Shown piece after piece: positions 43,896 through 54,429 of a stretch of 64,000 nt of DNA. The stretch comes from Gymnopus androsaceus JB14. Its lineage: Eukaryota > Basidiomycota > Agaricomycetes > Agaricales > Omphalotaceae. How positions within the stretch are numbered: position 1 is the stretch's first letter; each line of letters begins with the position of its first letter. The notes beneath the pieces are model-generated. The model worked only from the letters and a program-made list of their open reading frames with translations, searched no databases and was not told the DNA's origin. The DNA lies in contig ML769388.1 in the NCBI GenBank assembly GCA_009733575.1, positions 771,993-835,992 on the forward strand, written 5' to 3'. The position numbers and the translations under genes were made by a program.

Positions 43896-44207
43896 ATGGA
43901 TCTGGATGTTAACTTTGAAATTCTACTGGCTCAGGCTCTGACTGAGGTTCCCCACCCCATTTAAGAGCTTGAAGATTTTGAGGAGTTCTGGTGCAACCAT
44001 TACCACTGGCTGAAGACTCATAGCTACACTCTATGCCCTGAGCCTTCAATATACTGGATGGACATTTAATACTTGTGTGGTTCTCTCCCTGAATCTGTAA
44101 CTTTCAAGATTCAACCTCTCAAATCCTTGTCACAGGTACATGACTTTCAGGCTACTTGAGTGTGGAAAGGATTCAGCTAGCCATCACCAGTTTGAGAAAT
44201 GGTCTAG
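43896..44207 (+). pseudogene. Decayed gene fragment resembling the leader of a multi-copy basidiomycete kinase-like ORF
   Basis: ATG 43896 reads MDLDVNFEILLAQALTEVPH, then a stop. The frame then resumes FEEFWCNHYHWLKTHSYTL, a block like the leader (FWxxHYxWLKxxGYxLRPR) preceding kinase-like domains in repeated fungal ORFs. Further stops follow within 60 codons. It ends where the Copia element has inserted (44213), and no continuation is recognised on the other side. The family call is tentative. Confidence 0.35.
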
Positions 44208-44212
44208 CTGTA

Positions 44213-44522
44213 TGTTGGGTGGTACTTATTAGCGCCCTCCTGTTGTGTTCCTTTTTTGGTCTAGTCTTGTTATTCATGTGACTGCGTAGTTATAGACTTT
44301 GCATTCCCACAGTTTCCCCTCAGCTGTTGACTCTCACATACGTTCAATGCTGAGGGGTACGTTCTTTATCTTGTTTCATACCTATAGACTTACTGAAACA
44401 TCCTTTAGTTTATTGTTTCCATTCTTTTAGGTATTCAATATAGCTGTTGACTCTCACATACATTCGACGGACGCTGAGGGTTTATTGTTTCCGTTCTTGT
44501 CTTTTAGATTTGGCCTCCAACA
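44213..44522 (+). repeat. Left LTR of the Copia element
   Basis: 310 bp, TGTTGGGTGG...TGGCCTCCAACA. It contains the internal repeat AGCTGTTGACTCTCACATAC twice. It aligns with the right LTR over its full length with roughly twenty substitutions, nearly all transitions, and two small indels. Confidence 0.9.
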
Positions 44523-45595
44523 GGTTATGGGTGCCTTACTTTGTTAAGGGTCATTTCTAGGGACTTTTTCGGCGAACATAAATGGTCTGGTTGCTGTACA
44601 GCTCAAACAAATTTTTTTTTTCTGTATAACTAGGCTACTGGATCTGGACTCGTATGCGTGATGGACTCTCCTTCTCCTCACTCAGGACATGATCCCTCCA
44701 GATCATGCCCAGTTCAACAATCATATCAAAATGCATCCAATGCTTATCACACTCCAGTTTCTGCTCCAATCCACGCAGCTTCAGTTCTTTGACAAATGAA
44801 CACAATGCCATCAATGGTTTTTCTGGGTTCACAGATGGGTAGTGGTCCTGGTCATGCGCCTTACATACCATTGGATCCGTATTGATCATCCTTTCCTTCT
44901 CTTTCTTCTCTTTCACAATCGATCTCAAATTCTTTCCGCAATCCTGTACCTATTGTTAGGAACTTTCTTCATACATCATCATCTCAGCACATAGCACCTC
45001 CATCCACTTCCCATACATTACCTGCTGTACCCGCTCCTCCACCTACTCCTTATACTGTACCTGCTATGAATATTCCTCTTCCACCGAGTCACGTACCTAC
45101 AATCACTGCTCCAATGCTTTCACATCCATTGCCTCCTTCTCACTCTGCTCCAATGCTTCCTCCGAGTGAATCTGAATGCTTGCATTCACGAGCCTCTATA
45201 GCTCAAATTTGCCCACAAACAGTCATTAATTTGCCTGATGAAAATCATTCTGTCTCTTCTTGGTCTTTTTCCTCTTCTGTTTCTTGCAATTCACACCCGA
45301 TGTCTCTCACTAGTTCCATACATTCATCTTCCGTATCGCGCTAATACGTATAATTACTTACCACAGCCGCATGACCAGCAGGACCCCCTGGTGCCAAGTC
45401 GTCCTACTATCCAACATCCCCAGCCATATCAGCCCTATGCTACCACTTGTTTAGCGACCATAGGAGAGGATGTTGTGATAGCCGGTCAATTTGACCAGCG
45501 TGGATACTCTGTTCTGCCCCCTGTTTGTCCCACAATGGCAGTGGTTCCTGTTCATCCTGCAGCTCACGCTATGCATCCCAGAGTAGTGCAGCAAT

Positions 45596-46339
45596 TTGCA
45601 TACCCACCTGGAGTCGCGCAACAACCACCAGTGCACCCAGCGATGCATGCAATATGGCCTCTCATCTCAGGATCCCACTGGACCTAATCACTTCCCTAAT
45701 CCAAACCAACCATATTATTATCCACATCCTCATGTTTCACCGCCAGCCCAGTTTGCCGACCAATTTGCTTCTGATGCGCAGGTCAAGCTGTTTACGTTGA
45801 TTCTTAACGCATTCACGTCAACCATTGATAACAATGCAGCTCTAAAGAATCATCAAAACTGGGCACATTGGCATGATGCCATTCTTCAAGCTCTAGCTGA
45901 TGCGGGAGTTATTGGACACATCTGTGATCCTCCGCCTCCTGGAGTCCAACTGACCAAGTATAATACTCCAGTCTACCGTCCACAGCTCTCTGCAGTACTG
46001 CATCTGGCTGAACTCGAGGCTTGGAAGATATGGGATAGGAACAATGCGTGGGCTTCCTCTGTACTGACTGCTTGTCTTCATGAGGATGCCTGTGGCTTTC
46101 TGGGTCCGGTTATTAATGTCAATGGTAGTCACCACACAGCGAGGGAGATGTACGAAAGTCTTCGTCTTGGATGCCAGGCAGCTCCCAACTTTACAAATTG
46201 CCTTCACATTCAAGATGAGATATTGGCTACTCCTATCGTTAACAGCGATGTTTATAAATTCATTCAAGTTTGGTCTTCTGGATTGTCACAACTCCGTGGG
46301 TATAATTACCCTATTCCTTGGCCCACAATTCTCTCTTGA
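45596..46339 (+). pseudogene. Copia gag region
   Basis: The frame reads a gag-like capsid segment: FTLILNAFTSTIDNNAALKN, HQNWAHWHDAILQALADAG, LAELEAWKIWDRNNAWASSV and TAREMYESLRLGCQA, ending in a TGA. This resembles the UBN2/gag domain of Copia elements (the WxxWxxxLxxAL-like and LxxxEAWxIWxxNN patterns). A later frame to 46711 is Asn/Gly-rich with no CCHC knuckle, which suggests decay of the nucleocapsid. Confidence 0.65.
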
Positions 46340-46726
46340 TTCATCCAACACTTCCCCAATGGCTATCATTTTGGCATTGCTGCTGATAAGTGCCAGGAAG
46401 CTCTCAATTTCCCTGGTGCTACTCCATGTTGCGAGATGTTTGATGCTTTCGCCCAGAAGCTTGTACAGGTGGAACAGCTCAACAAATCCTCTAATGCCTC
46501 TCGCAATGACAACAACCAGTCAAATCGGCAGCAGCAGCCTCAGGGGAATAGGAAGACTTGTCGAGGGTACCGAGGAAATGGGAGTGTGAATGGGGGTGTG
46601 ACAAATGGGGGTGGAAATGATCCAGGCGGAGGAGAAACAAAGCAGGGTAATTTTGCAAGCAATTTGAACAATTCAGCTACGAATACGAATACGAACCAAT
46701 GTACAAATTAGTCCAGTCAACATCCT

Positions 46727-48418
46727 ATGGCTATGGTTACTACTACTGAACCTACAAGTACCGTAACGGATGTACCTCTTGCTGCGACTACTGCTCCATT
46801 GGGAGCATCAAATATCATCACAAGTCAAGTTTATGAGTCTTTTTCTGCTTTATCCTCCGATCTTCACCCAGAGACCTCGCAGTCAATTGAGTGTGTAGAC
46901 CCGGTTGCCTTTGCGTCTATCATATGTGACACATTGAGACTGCTTGATTCTGCTTGCATTAGCCACATTGTGAAGGATAGACATTTTTGCTCCACATATG
47001 ATCCTGGTGGTGCACTTGATGTCACTACTGTGAATGCAGGCAAACTCTCCACTTGCGCGTCTGGGACTTGTTACTTCAAGTCTCCGATTGAGGGTACAGA
47101 CAAGTTTCTGGTCCTGGAATTGTTTGATTGCCTTCATGCTCCTGATGCCCTGGTCAATCTCATTTCAACAGGTGCTCTCCTGGAGAAAAATTTCTGCCTC
47201 TATATGACCGAGGGAGTTGTTCAGGTCTATATCCCCAACACTCCGCGACTCTTTGTGGTTGCAGATGTCTTACATAGGCTCTGTTTACTATGTGGTGAAT
47301 TTCTTACCAATTCGGTAAAGGTTCCCTCAGACCTTTCACCTTCTGCCATGGCTACATTCACACCACGAATTCCCAACGGCAATCTGTTCCACAAGCATTT
47401 GCTTCACATTGGTAAGCAAACAACTAACAAGATGCTTACCGGAGACCATGCTACTAGTCTTGAGAAGTGGAACGGAACCCGTATGAAGGATATGTGTGAT
47501 TCGTGTCTCGGGGGGAAACATCCTCATTTTTCCTATCCTTACCATGGAAATCATGCTGCCCGTCCTCTCGAGCTTGTCATTATTGATACCTGTGGACCAA
47601 TGCCAGTTCTTTCCTCTCACAAGTCATCTCATTTCAATGCAATTGTGGACGATTATACTTCTGCAATTGGGGGTGGTTGTTTTGCAAAGAAGAACCAGGC
47701 TCTCAAAGTCATACAGTCTACAATCAATGGCTGGGAGAACACCATGGGTGAACACACTCAGAACATTCTTCTGGACAGTGCGAAGGAGTTTCATGGTGAG
47801 GAGGCTTCCCAGTATTTTGTCTCTAAGGGTATTGCAGCTCAGCAAACTGCTCCTTATTCTCATCAGCAAAATGGGAAAGCTGAGCAATGGGTCCATACCA
47901 TTGATAACAATGCCATGACTCTGATGGTCCATGCTGGTCTTCCTATGCAGTTCTGGGAGGACACTGTCTGTACTGCTATCTATATCCAATTCTGCCTTCC
48001 ATCTAAGACTCTTCCGAAGAACAAGACACCATATGAGATGGTACATAATTGCAAACCCGATCTCTCCCATCTTTGTGTATGGGGGTGCCAGGCTTGGATG
48101 CAAGTCCCTGAAGAGCTCCGACACAAATTTGGCGATAAAATGATTGAGTGTATCTTTGTGGGTTATGAGGAGAATAGGGTTGGATGGCGTGTACGTGACA
48201 TTAATGGTGGATATCACTTTAGCGACCAGGTTGTTTTCAATGAGTCTCTTTGTGGCCGGCTGGGTGGTCCCTGTGCTATACAGACATTTGGATCAACTAT
48301 GGAGACCCCGGATACACCAAAGGGGCCTAGGCCTCGCCGTGAGCTGAAGCTTATGGAACGAGGTAAGGTGTGGCAGGATGGTATTCGGATTCGGGATGAC
48401 CACATTAAAAAGCTTTGA
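46727..48418 (+). pseudogene. Copia protease and integrase region
   Basis: An open stretch of 563 codons. The protease motif is LLDSACISHIVKDR, with DSA in place of the usual DSGA. The integrase zinc module has H...H and CDSCLGGKH. The catalytic core shows IIDTCGPM, FNAIVDDYTSA and LLDSAKEF, with Glu 36 residues after the Asp in HQQNGKAEQ, so the D,D-35-E spacing is kept. The C-terminal GCQAWMQVPEEL, FVGYEENRVGWRVRD follows. A TGA at 48416-48418 ends it before the RT region. Confidence 0.8.
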
Positions 48419-48582
48419 GATCTGGTCCTCCACTCCCGCAACATTCTCCTATGACTGAGGTGGATATTGCAGCCTACGTTACTGCTCACGAGTTACTCGA
48501 GGAGGACATTGTGTACCTTGATGATGACTCCGAGTTCTTCTTTGCAGCTTTTGCAAACATTCCAGCTGGTTCTTTAGCAGTA

Positions 48583-49191
48583 TTAAAATAAACCCTGACA
48601 AGTTCTCGGAGGTGCATTTTAATATTTGGGACAACTTGTCAGCACCAAAGTCATAATATCTATACAGAGAGAATGAGAGCCCATGGGAAAAAAAGGACAC
48701 TTTTCTCATGCTCATACAGGTCACCTGCACCCAACCCTAACCCTACCTCGTATCCTAACCCTAATGATGACTAATATTATAACAGTGGGGGCAAGCCCCC
48801 ACACCCCCATTTTTATCCTCAACCCCTAAACCCTAACCACCCTAACCCTAACCTATGTGCACTGTTTGTTTGGCACTGTTTTGATCAGGTCTCTATGTTA
48901 GGGTAAGCACAAGTGCTTACCCTAACAAGACCTGACCAAAACAGTGCGAAAATTTCCTTTTTTGGAATAATTCACTTTTAGGGTTAGGGTTAAATAGATA
49001 CCACCATCAGAAAGAGGGCCGAAAATAACGGGGTGTAGCCTTTCCTGTTTTTTCTCACGGTCCCTTGTTCCCGAGATATGGCCTCATCTTATCATACTAT
49101 GGTTAGGGTTCCCCTGTCAGTACTATAGGCTCTATATAGCTGTCGCAAATATTAAAATGCACCTATGACAAGTTGTCGGGCTTTATTTTAA
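48583..49191. mobile_element. MITE of 609 bp with telomere-like repeats, inserted at TA in the Copia pol gene
   Basis: Terminal inverted repeats of about 44 bp: the left end TTAAAATAAACCCTGACAAG pairs with the right end, whose reverse complement is TTAAAATAAAGCCCGACAAC. Further in, GGTGCATTTTAATATTT matches on both sides. TA dinucleotides flank it at 48581-48582 and 49192-49193. The interior carries many CCCTAA units (48731-48860) and TTAGGG units in opposite orientation (48977-48990), plus an inner hairpin. It has no ORF. Confidence 0.8.
48873..48947. repeat. Near-perfect 75-bp hairpin inside the MITE
   Basis: GCACTGTTTTGATCAGGTCT pairs with AGACCTGACCAAAACAGTGC at the other end. The centre GTTAGGGTAAGCAC pairs with GTGCTTACCCTAAC around a 2-nt turn. 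It may be a second, smaller palindromic insertion within the MITE. Confidence 0.75.
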
Positions 49192-49193
49192 TA

Positions 49194-50576
49194 AGGCTAG
49201 AGCCTCAGGTGAACATTCCAGTACCTCCGACTCTTAAACCTAAATGCAAACCTTCCATGGATCCCAGGAAGCACTGCCCCTATAACCCGGATAAGCCTCC
49301 GGCAACATGTAGGGAGATGCTGGGCAGGCCGGATAAGCAGCTCTGGTTGGATGCGGATACGGAAGAGGTGTCGGGTTTGTTTGGGCTGGAGGTCTTTGAG
49401 TGGTATGCTTCACTACCAAAGGGCCGCCATGCGATCAGGACAAAGTTTGTTTATGATTGTAAGGTAAATCCTGATGGCACCTTGGGTAGGTATAAGGCTC
49501 GTCTTGTGGTGCAGGGGTTCACTCAATGTCCAGATGACTATGGTAAAGTTTATGCACTGGTGGCTTGTATCATTTCTATTCAGATGATCCTGGCATGGAC
49601 AGCTTTTGCAAACTGGGAGTTGTTCTCATTTGATGTGAAGCAAGCTTTCCTGAATGCGGAGTTGAAGGAGGAGGTATACGTTCACCAGATCCCTGGATAT
49701 CCTGGAGCTGATCCCAATGGTGTACAGTGATGGCCAGATCAAATCCACACCCCTGGATTATGTCACCGGCACTTAAGTCCTACTCACAGCAACATCCAAA
49801 CAGAAAAAAAGCTTATAGGTTTTCTACAAGGCTACCTCCTGTTAGAATGACCCCTACAAGCATACACCACTCTTATATACCACAATGTGCAGAAAAAAAC
49901 AACATGTTTTTGGGGGATAGAAGACTTAAGCGCTGGTGACATAACTGGTTTCCAAATCTGGGGGTGTGGATTTGATCTGGCCATCACTGTATATTGGCTT
50001 TGTTGTGCTCTTTATGATCTCCATCAGTCTCCAGCGGCTTGATATGTGCATCTCCGTTCGGCTCTAGAATCCATTGGTTTCTCGCATTGTGACAATGATG
50101 CCACTGTGTTCATTTACCATTCCAGCTCTCCCCCTGACTCAACCATTTCTATGCCTGAGAATGGTGAAGCTCTCACCATGTTTGTGCTTGTCCATGTTGA
50201 TGATGGATTGGTTTCTACAAATTCTTGTTCTTTGTATGCGTGGTTTATACACATGATTAACCTCCACTTTGCAGTCATTGATCAAGGTGAAGCTACTTGC
50301 TTTATTAGTGTTCACATCTCCCGGGATAGGTCCAAGCGCAGGATCTGGTTGTCTCAGGAACTCTATGTCGAAGAACTCCTTGAATCTTATGGTCTAATGG
50401 ATTGCACTCAGAATGAACTCCCTCTTTGGAAGCCACGGGATATTGCCAATTCCCCACTTCCCATCCTTGACAAACAGTCGACAAAGGTCTATCAGGCTCT
50501 CATTGGATGTCTCCTGCTCTTTGCACCCATCCTGACATTGCCTTTACGGTTATGTTCCTTGCACAGTTCAATGTGA
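49194..50576 (+). pseudogene. Copia reverse transcriptase region, split by a MITE
   Basis: The first part has KGRHAIRTKFVYDCKVNPDG, YKARLVVQGFTQ and FDVKQAFLNAELKEEVYVHQ. The second part, after the MITE at 49725-49989, resumes with CCALYDLHQSPAAWYVHLRS and FVLVHVDDGL, where HVDD is the usual YVDD active-site box. It then runs to RIWLSQELYVEELLESYGL. Removing the MITE and one TA rejoins GV to YWLCCALYDL in the same frame. Confidence 0.85.
49725..49989. mobile_element. Tc1/mariner-type MITE, 265 bp, inserted in the Copia reverse transcriptase
   Basis: The termini CAGTGATGGCCAGATCAAAT (left) and its exact reverse complement at the right end extend to about 29 bp (through CCACACCCC). TA flanks it at 49723-49724 and 49990-49991. 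The CAGTG(A/C)TGGCCA start is characteristic of Tc1-like termini. It has no transposase, so it must be mobilised in trans. Confidence 0.85.
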
Positions 50577-51084
50577 AGCCAATGGAGTATGAACTTGCTT
50601 CAGTGAAAGGTACTCTACGCTACTTGGCTTGCACTCGGACATGGTCCTTCAAGTATGGGGGTGATCAGCAGAGGTCTCTCCTGGAGCAAATGCATTTGAA
50701 GCTGAACATGCTTGCTTTGTCTGACTCTGATTGGGGCATGATAGAAAGTCTGTGTTGGGGTATGCTATCTTTGCGTTTGGTGGGCTGGTGTCTTGGTCAT
50801 CAACGAAACAGAAGTCTGTTGTGCTATCATCCATGGAGTTGGAGTATATGGGTTTGACAAATGTGTTGAAGGAGTCATTGTGGGTTCGTGTGTTTCTTTC
50901 TCTTATTGAATTGCCTGTTCCTTGTCCTTTCCCCCTTGTTTCTGATAATCAAAGTGCCCTTATGATTGCTAATTCTGATTCTATTTCTTTACATTCTAAA
51001 CATATTATATACATTATCATTTTATTTGTTCTGAGATTGACAGTGGTTCTTTTGTTACTATCTGGTGCCCTACTCTTGACATGA
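50577..51084 (+). pseudogene. Copia RNase H region
   Basis: Fragments in two frames: KPMEYELASVKGTLRYLACT, LALSDSDWG, then DRKSVLGYAIFAFGGLVSWS, STKQKSVVLSSMELEYMGL and VSDNQSALMIANSD, HSKHI. The conserved Asp (SDSDW), Glu (SSMELEY) and Asp (SDNQSA) positions are recognisable. Frameshifts near 50730 and 50855 disrupt it. Confidence 0.75.
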
Positions 51085-51209
51085 TTGCAGATATTTTGAC
51101 AAAGTCTCTTCCTTCCGATCTTCATTATAAACAGCCGCTTCTTTGGGTCTGGTTTCTCATTGATGTTTTTCTTCTTCTTGGACTCTACCTTTTTCGTCTG
51201 CTGGGGGTG

Positions 51210-51520
51210 TGTTGGGCGGTACTTATTAGCACCCTCCTGTCACATTCCTTTTTTGGTCTAGTCTTGTTATTCATGTAACTGCATAGTTATAGACTTTGCA
51301 TTCCCACAGTTTCCCCTCAGCTGTTGACTCTCACATACATTTGATACTGAGGGTTACATTCTTTATCTTGTTTCATACCTATAGACTTACTGAAACATCC
51401 TTTAGTTTATTGTTTCTGTTTTCATCTTTTAGGTATTCAATATAGCTGTTGACTCTCACACACATTCGACGCTGAGAGTTTATTGTTTCCATTCTCGTCT
51501 TTTAGATTTGGCCTCCCACA
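51210..51520 (+). repeat. Right LTR of the Copia element
   Basis: 311 bp, TGTTGGGCGG...TGGCCTCCCACA, followed by the target duplication CTGTA. See the left LTR for the comparison. Confidence 0.9.
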
Positions 51521-51525
51521 CTGTA

Positions 51526-52626
51526 CACAAGGGGTATGTAGATTTTAAATTATATATATATCATGATGATTTTTGACCTTAAAACTTTGTGAGACCTCCC
51601 CCCCTCCCTCCCCCTGCCTAGAAAAGAAGGAGTTTCACATGGTCAGAAGGCTTTTGTCACTTCTTGCATGCATTTACTGCAAGAATCTGTAAAAACTCTC
51701 ACGCAGCTGCATTCTAGACTTTGTCCTGCGCTCATTTTTGTCTCTACTCTTCTCCATGACTTCTACATAGACTGAATATCTATTTTGTGCTAGCAGCATG
51801 ACTCAAAAATATGGCAAGTTCAGTGCTCTCTGTGTATTCTACATCGCTTACCGCTACTTGTAGCATTTTTCCAGCACCCCTCATCACAAAACCAGTCATC
51901 TATAGGCTGTTCTAGAAGGTCTCGGCAATGCAGATGATAGTATATGGTACATATTAGCCTTGAACTTGAAGTACCTTCTTTCTCTTAGCCATCAGAATTG
52001 CTGCTCCTGGATTGAATTGATTGATGTCAAAAAAAAAAAAAAACTATGGAACATTAGGCACTAAGTGAGCACTTCTACTGTAACTTGACCATAACCCAAG
52101 TCCTAGGGGCCAGGGCTTTCAAAACAGTCTGAAATTGTACAGAAAACATGTCTTTCATTATATTTAGTATATTTCTCATGGATCTGGCCTGACAGAGCTG
52201 TAAAAAGTGCCAAATTTTTTTTTAACCTTAAGGCCTGGCAGACCCCTCTCCCCTCATGATATGGGCACTTAAATTTCCACATACCCCTTGGCTGTACATT
52301 TCCCTACACGGTTGCACAAGACTATGGTTTCATACCCTATTGGCAGTACTATATTGCATAGGAACTGTCTTGTTTTTTATGTAGAGTTTGGTTGCAATTA
52401 TGTATTATTTTCAAGGTTTCAAGTAATTTCAAAAAAGTTTTAATTTTTCTAAGTTGTACATGCTTAAAATCAGAATTTTTATTTCAAGCATAGCCTCTGT
52501 TTTTTCTGCATATTCTGGGCTGCTCTTCTTTACACACTGGAACTTGGCATTTACTGGACTCATTCAGTAAACTGTTGACTGGATTCATTCAGTTCTCATG
52601 CATGTACTATGTAGCAGTAAATTGCA
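51526..52626. other. AT-rich flank of the Copia insertion, possibly an older interrupted element
   Basis: Just right of the Copia element the sequence CAAGGGGTATGTAGA has an inverted partner at about 52269-52290 (CCACATACCCCTTGG, then CTGTACA). Copia may therefore have landed in the terminal repeat of an older element of about 0.75 kb. A run of 15 A lies at about 52030. There is no gene. Confidence 0.4.
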
Positions 52627-52705
52627 GTTCACCTGGCCTAGTGGTTTCCCACTGCAAGGAGGCAGGCAACACATTGACTCTGGGTTCAAATCCCATCATG
52701 TTCAT
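52627..52705 (+). mobile_element. tRNA-derived SINE-like head (pol III A and B boxes)
   Basis: An A-box-like TGGCCTAGTGG at 52634-52644 and a perfect B-box GGTTCAAATCC at 52683-52693 are spaced 38 bp apart, as in a tRNA gene. The T-arm TGGG-TTCAAAT-CCCA folds, but no acceptor stem pairs with the 5' side and no clear anticodon arm forms, so it is not a functional tRNA. The T-rich sequence that follows (TTTTTTTTCTTTG near 52730) could terminate pol III. Confidence 0.6.
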
Positions 52706-53450
52706 TTCCATTGTGATTCAAAAATTCATTTTTTTTCTTTGTTCAATATCAACTTGGAGACTCAACTAACTCCCAGCCATTTACTTGCATTTCACCTGCA
52801 TTAAGCACGCACCCAGTCAAAGCTTTAGCAGTAAAGTTATCTAGTCTGTTCACTTCTTCACTCCAACCACAACAATAGTTACTAAGACATTAACTGGCTA
52901 TTTTTGCTATACCAACATCTGGTTTGATTAGTCAGTACATAGTCCTTTGCTATTGACCATTGGTGCATGACTAATATCAACCTCTGAACTGATCCTCTGC
53001 TTGTTAGGTACTCTTACAGACAGTGAAAGCTTCCTTCTTTTCTCATCCAAGCAGATAGACTATCTCTGACATTGACTGAATGCTATGGGCTTGACAAAGA
53101 ATATGGTGCTGCTGCTTATTCTGACTGCCTCCTGCGCTACCAAGATCTTTGTAATATTGTTCTGTGGCTATTTAAAACAGGTGGAGATTTGAAATCTGCT
53201 TTGAAGATCAGCATGTTGTGTCATTCAATTTGCTTTTGCCCTATTGATTCAATTGTTGACTAGGAATTAGACAAGACTAACAACCAAATGTGTATGCATA
53301 AAACAAGCAACTGTAAAGCTAGGTCTCATGTGTGCATGGAACGTGCTTCAAGTTTGTAGGGGCAAATCGCAGCTGTTTGCAAGTGGGGGACAAGTTGGGG
53401 GATAAAAGTCAACTTGTATTTTCATAGGTAGCATCAATGTATATACACAT
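52706..53450. other. Non-coding AT-rich stretch
   Basis: About 750 bp. One 63-codon ORF (53072-53263) has no recognisable motif. It may be the body of the SINE-like copy or other decayed repeat sequence. Confidence 0.35.
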
Positions 53451-53771
53451 CAGGAAAAATGGTCTGGGCCCAGGATGACCCCAGGCCACCTAGGAATAAT
53501 GCAAAAACTTTGGAAACCTCAGGTATCCTAAGCCTCCTAAGTCTCCTAGCCTCCTAGGCATTCTGGGGGCCATCCTGAGCCGTCCTGGGCTGTCCTGAGG
53601 CATCCTGGAGAAACCTGAGGCAACCTGAGAATACCCTCAGAATTCCTAGGAGGCTTAGGAGGCTTAGGATACCTGAGGTTTTCAAAGTTTTTGCATTATT
53701 CCTAGGTGGCCTAGATGGCCTAGGCTGCCTAAGTCACCTGGGGTCATCCTGGGCCCAGACCATTTTTCCTG
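53451..53771. mobile_element. Foldback element of 321 bp
   Basis: The outer ends are a perfect inverted repeat: CAGGAAAAATGGTCTGGGCC on the left and its complement ending TTTTTCCTG on the right, continuing CAGGATGACCCCAGG. After a diverged patch the arms pair again at ATAATGCAAAAACTTT and CCTCAGGTATCCTAAGCCTC. The loop region is rich in CCTGAG/CCTAGG motifs. There is no ORF. Confidence 0.8.
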
Positions 53772-54429
53772 ATTGGCACAAGCAACCAGTGTCTGACACT
53801 GGCATATACACATCAAGTAAGTAATAGCTTGAGTCTCGGTAAATAAGTAAATGGTTCTGGGTTTATGTACAAGGTAAGTATTTGTAAGTAAAGTCCATCT
53901 CATCAAGTCTGAAGGACTTGTCGCAACTCATACACGTACCAATGCATGTGAGGCGTGACACCCCCTTTCCACTTTAAAAAGAAAAATGGGGGGGAAAGCA
54001 AAAAGAAAAGAAAAACAATGGAAAGAACAAAATTTGAATACCAAAAATATAACTCACTAGAACTAACGGGCAACTGTGTAATGAACTGGAAATAAAATCA
54101 ACCAGACAAAATCACCAAAGAGCTTCTGGATGAATTGTTGAAAACATTGTTGAGGCCCAGAATGGGGAGGCAAGATGTGCCAGAGAAAAATGGGATAGCA
54201 GCTGAGCTGGCTTGACCACAGGGAGCATGGAACATGGTGAGATTACAAGGATTAAATGTGAGGGACCGTTTTTCATAACCCTCACAAATATCAAGAGTTG
54301 CCACAACTGGACAACGGGCATACCCTTCAGCCATTTGCTTCAACACTGGCGGGATTGACATATCCTGGCTTATAACTGTATTTCGAGGCTCCCCATCCCT
54401 TCTTACACCCACCAATCAATGTGAACAAT
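53772..54429. other. Non-coding stretch
   Basis: A reverse-strand ORF of 105 codons (54098-54415, MVGVRRDGEPRNTVISQDMS) has no family I recognise and could be a transposon remnant. The last eight bases before the next element are its target duplication. Confidence 0.35.

Larger units (their letters stand above)
44213..51520 (+). mobile_element. Full-length but dead Ty1/Copia LTR retrotransposon
   Basis: Two LTRs (44213-44522 and 51210-51520) begin TGTTGGG and end CA. They are flanked by the 5-bp target duplication CTGTA at 44208-44212 and 51521-51525. The domain order between them is gag, protease, integrase, reverse transcriptase, RNase H, which is the Copia order. A G-rich polypurine tract (CTGGGGGTG) precedes the right LTR, and the likely primer-binding site starts at GGTTATGGGTG just after the left LTR. 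Stops after 46339, 46708 and 48418 and two MITE insertions (48583-49191, 49725-49989) inactivate it. The whole insertion is 7,308 bp including the two MITEs. Confidence 0.92.

Noticed and set aside
48720..48995. Chromosome end or true telomere
   Set aside because: The CCCTAA tracts are short, occur in both orientations and lie wholly within a MITE with clear ends.
52627..52705. Functional tRNA gene
   Set aside because: The A and B boxes are good, but the acceptor and anticodon stems do not pair, so it is called a SINE-like element.
53451..53771. CRISPR array or tandem repeat
   Set aside because: The repeats are mirror images forming one foldback structure, with no regular spacers.
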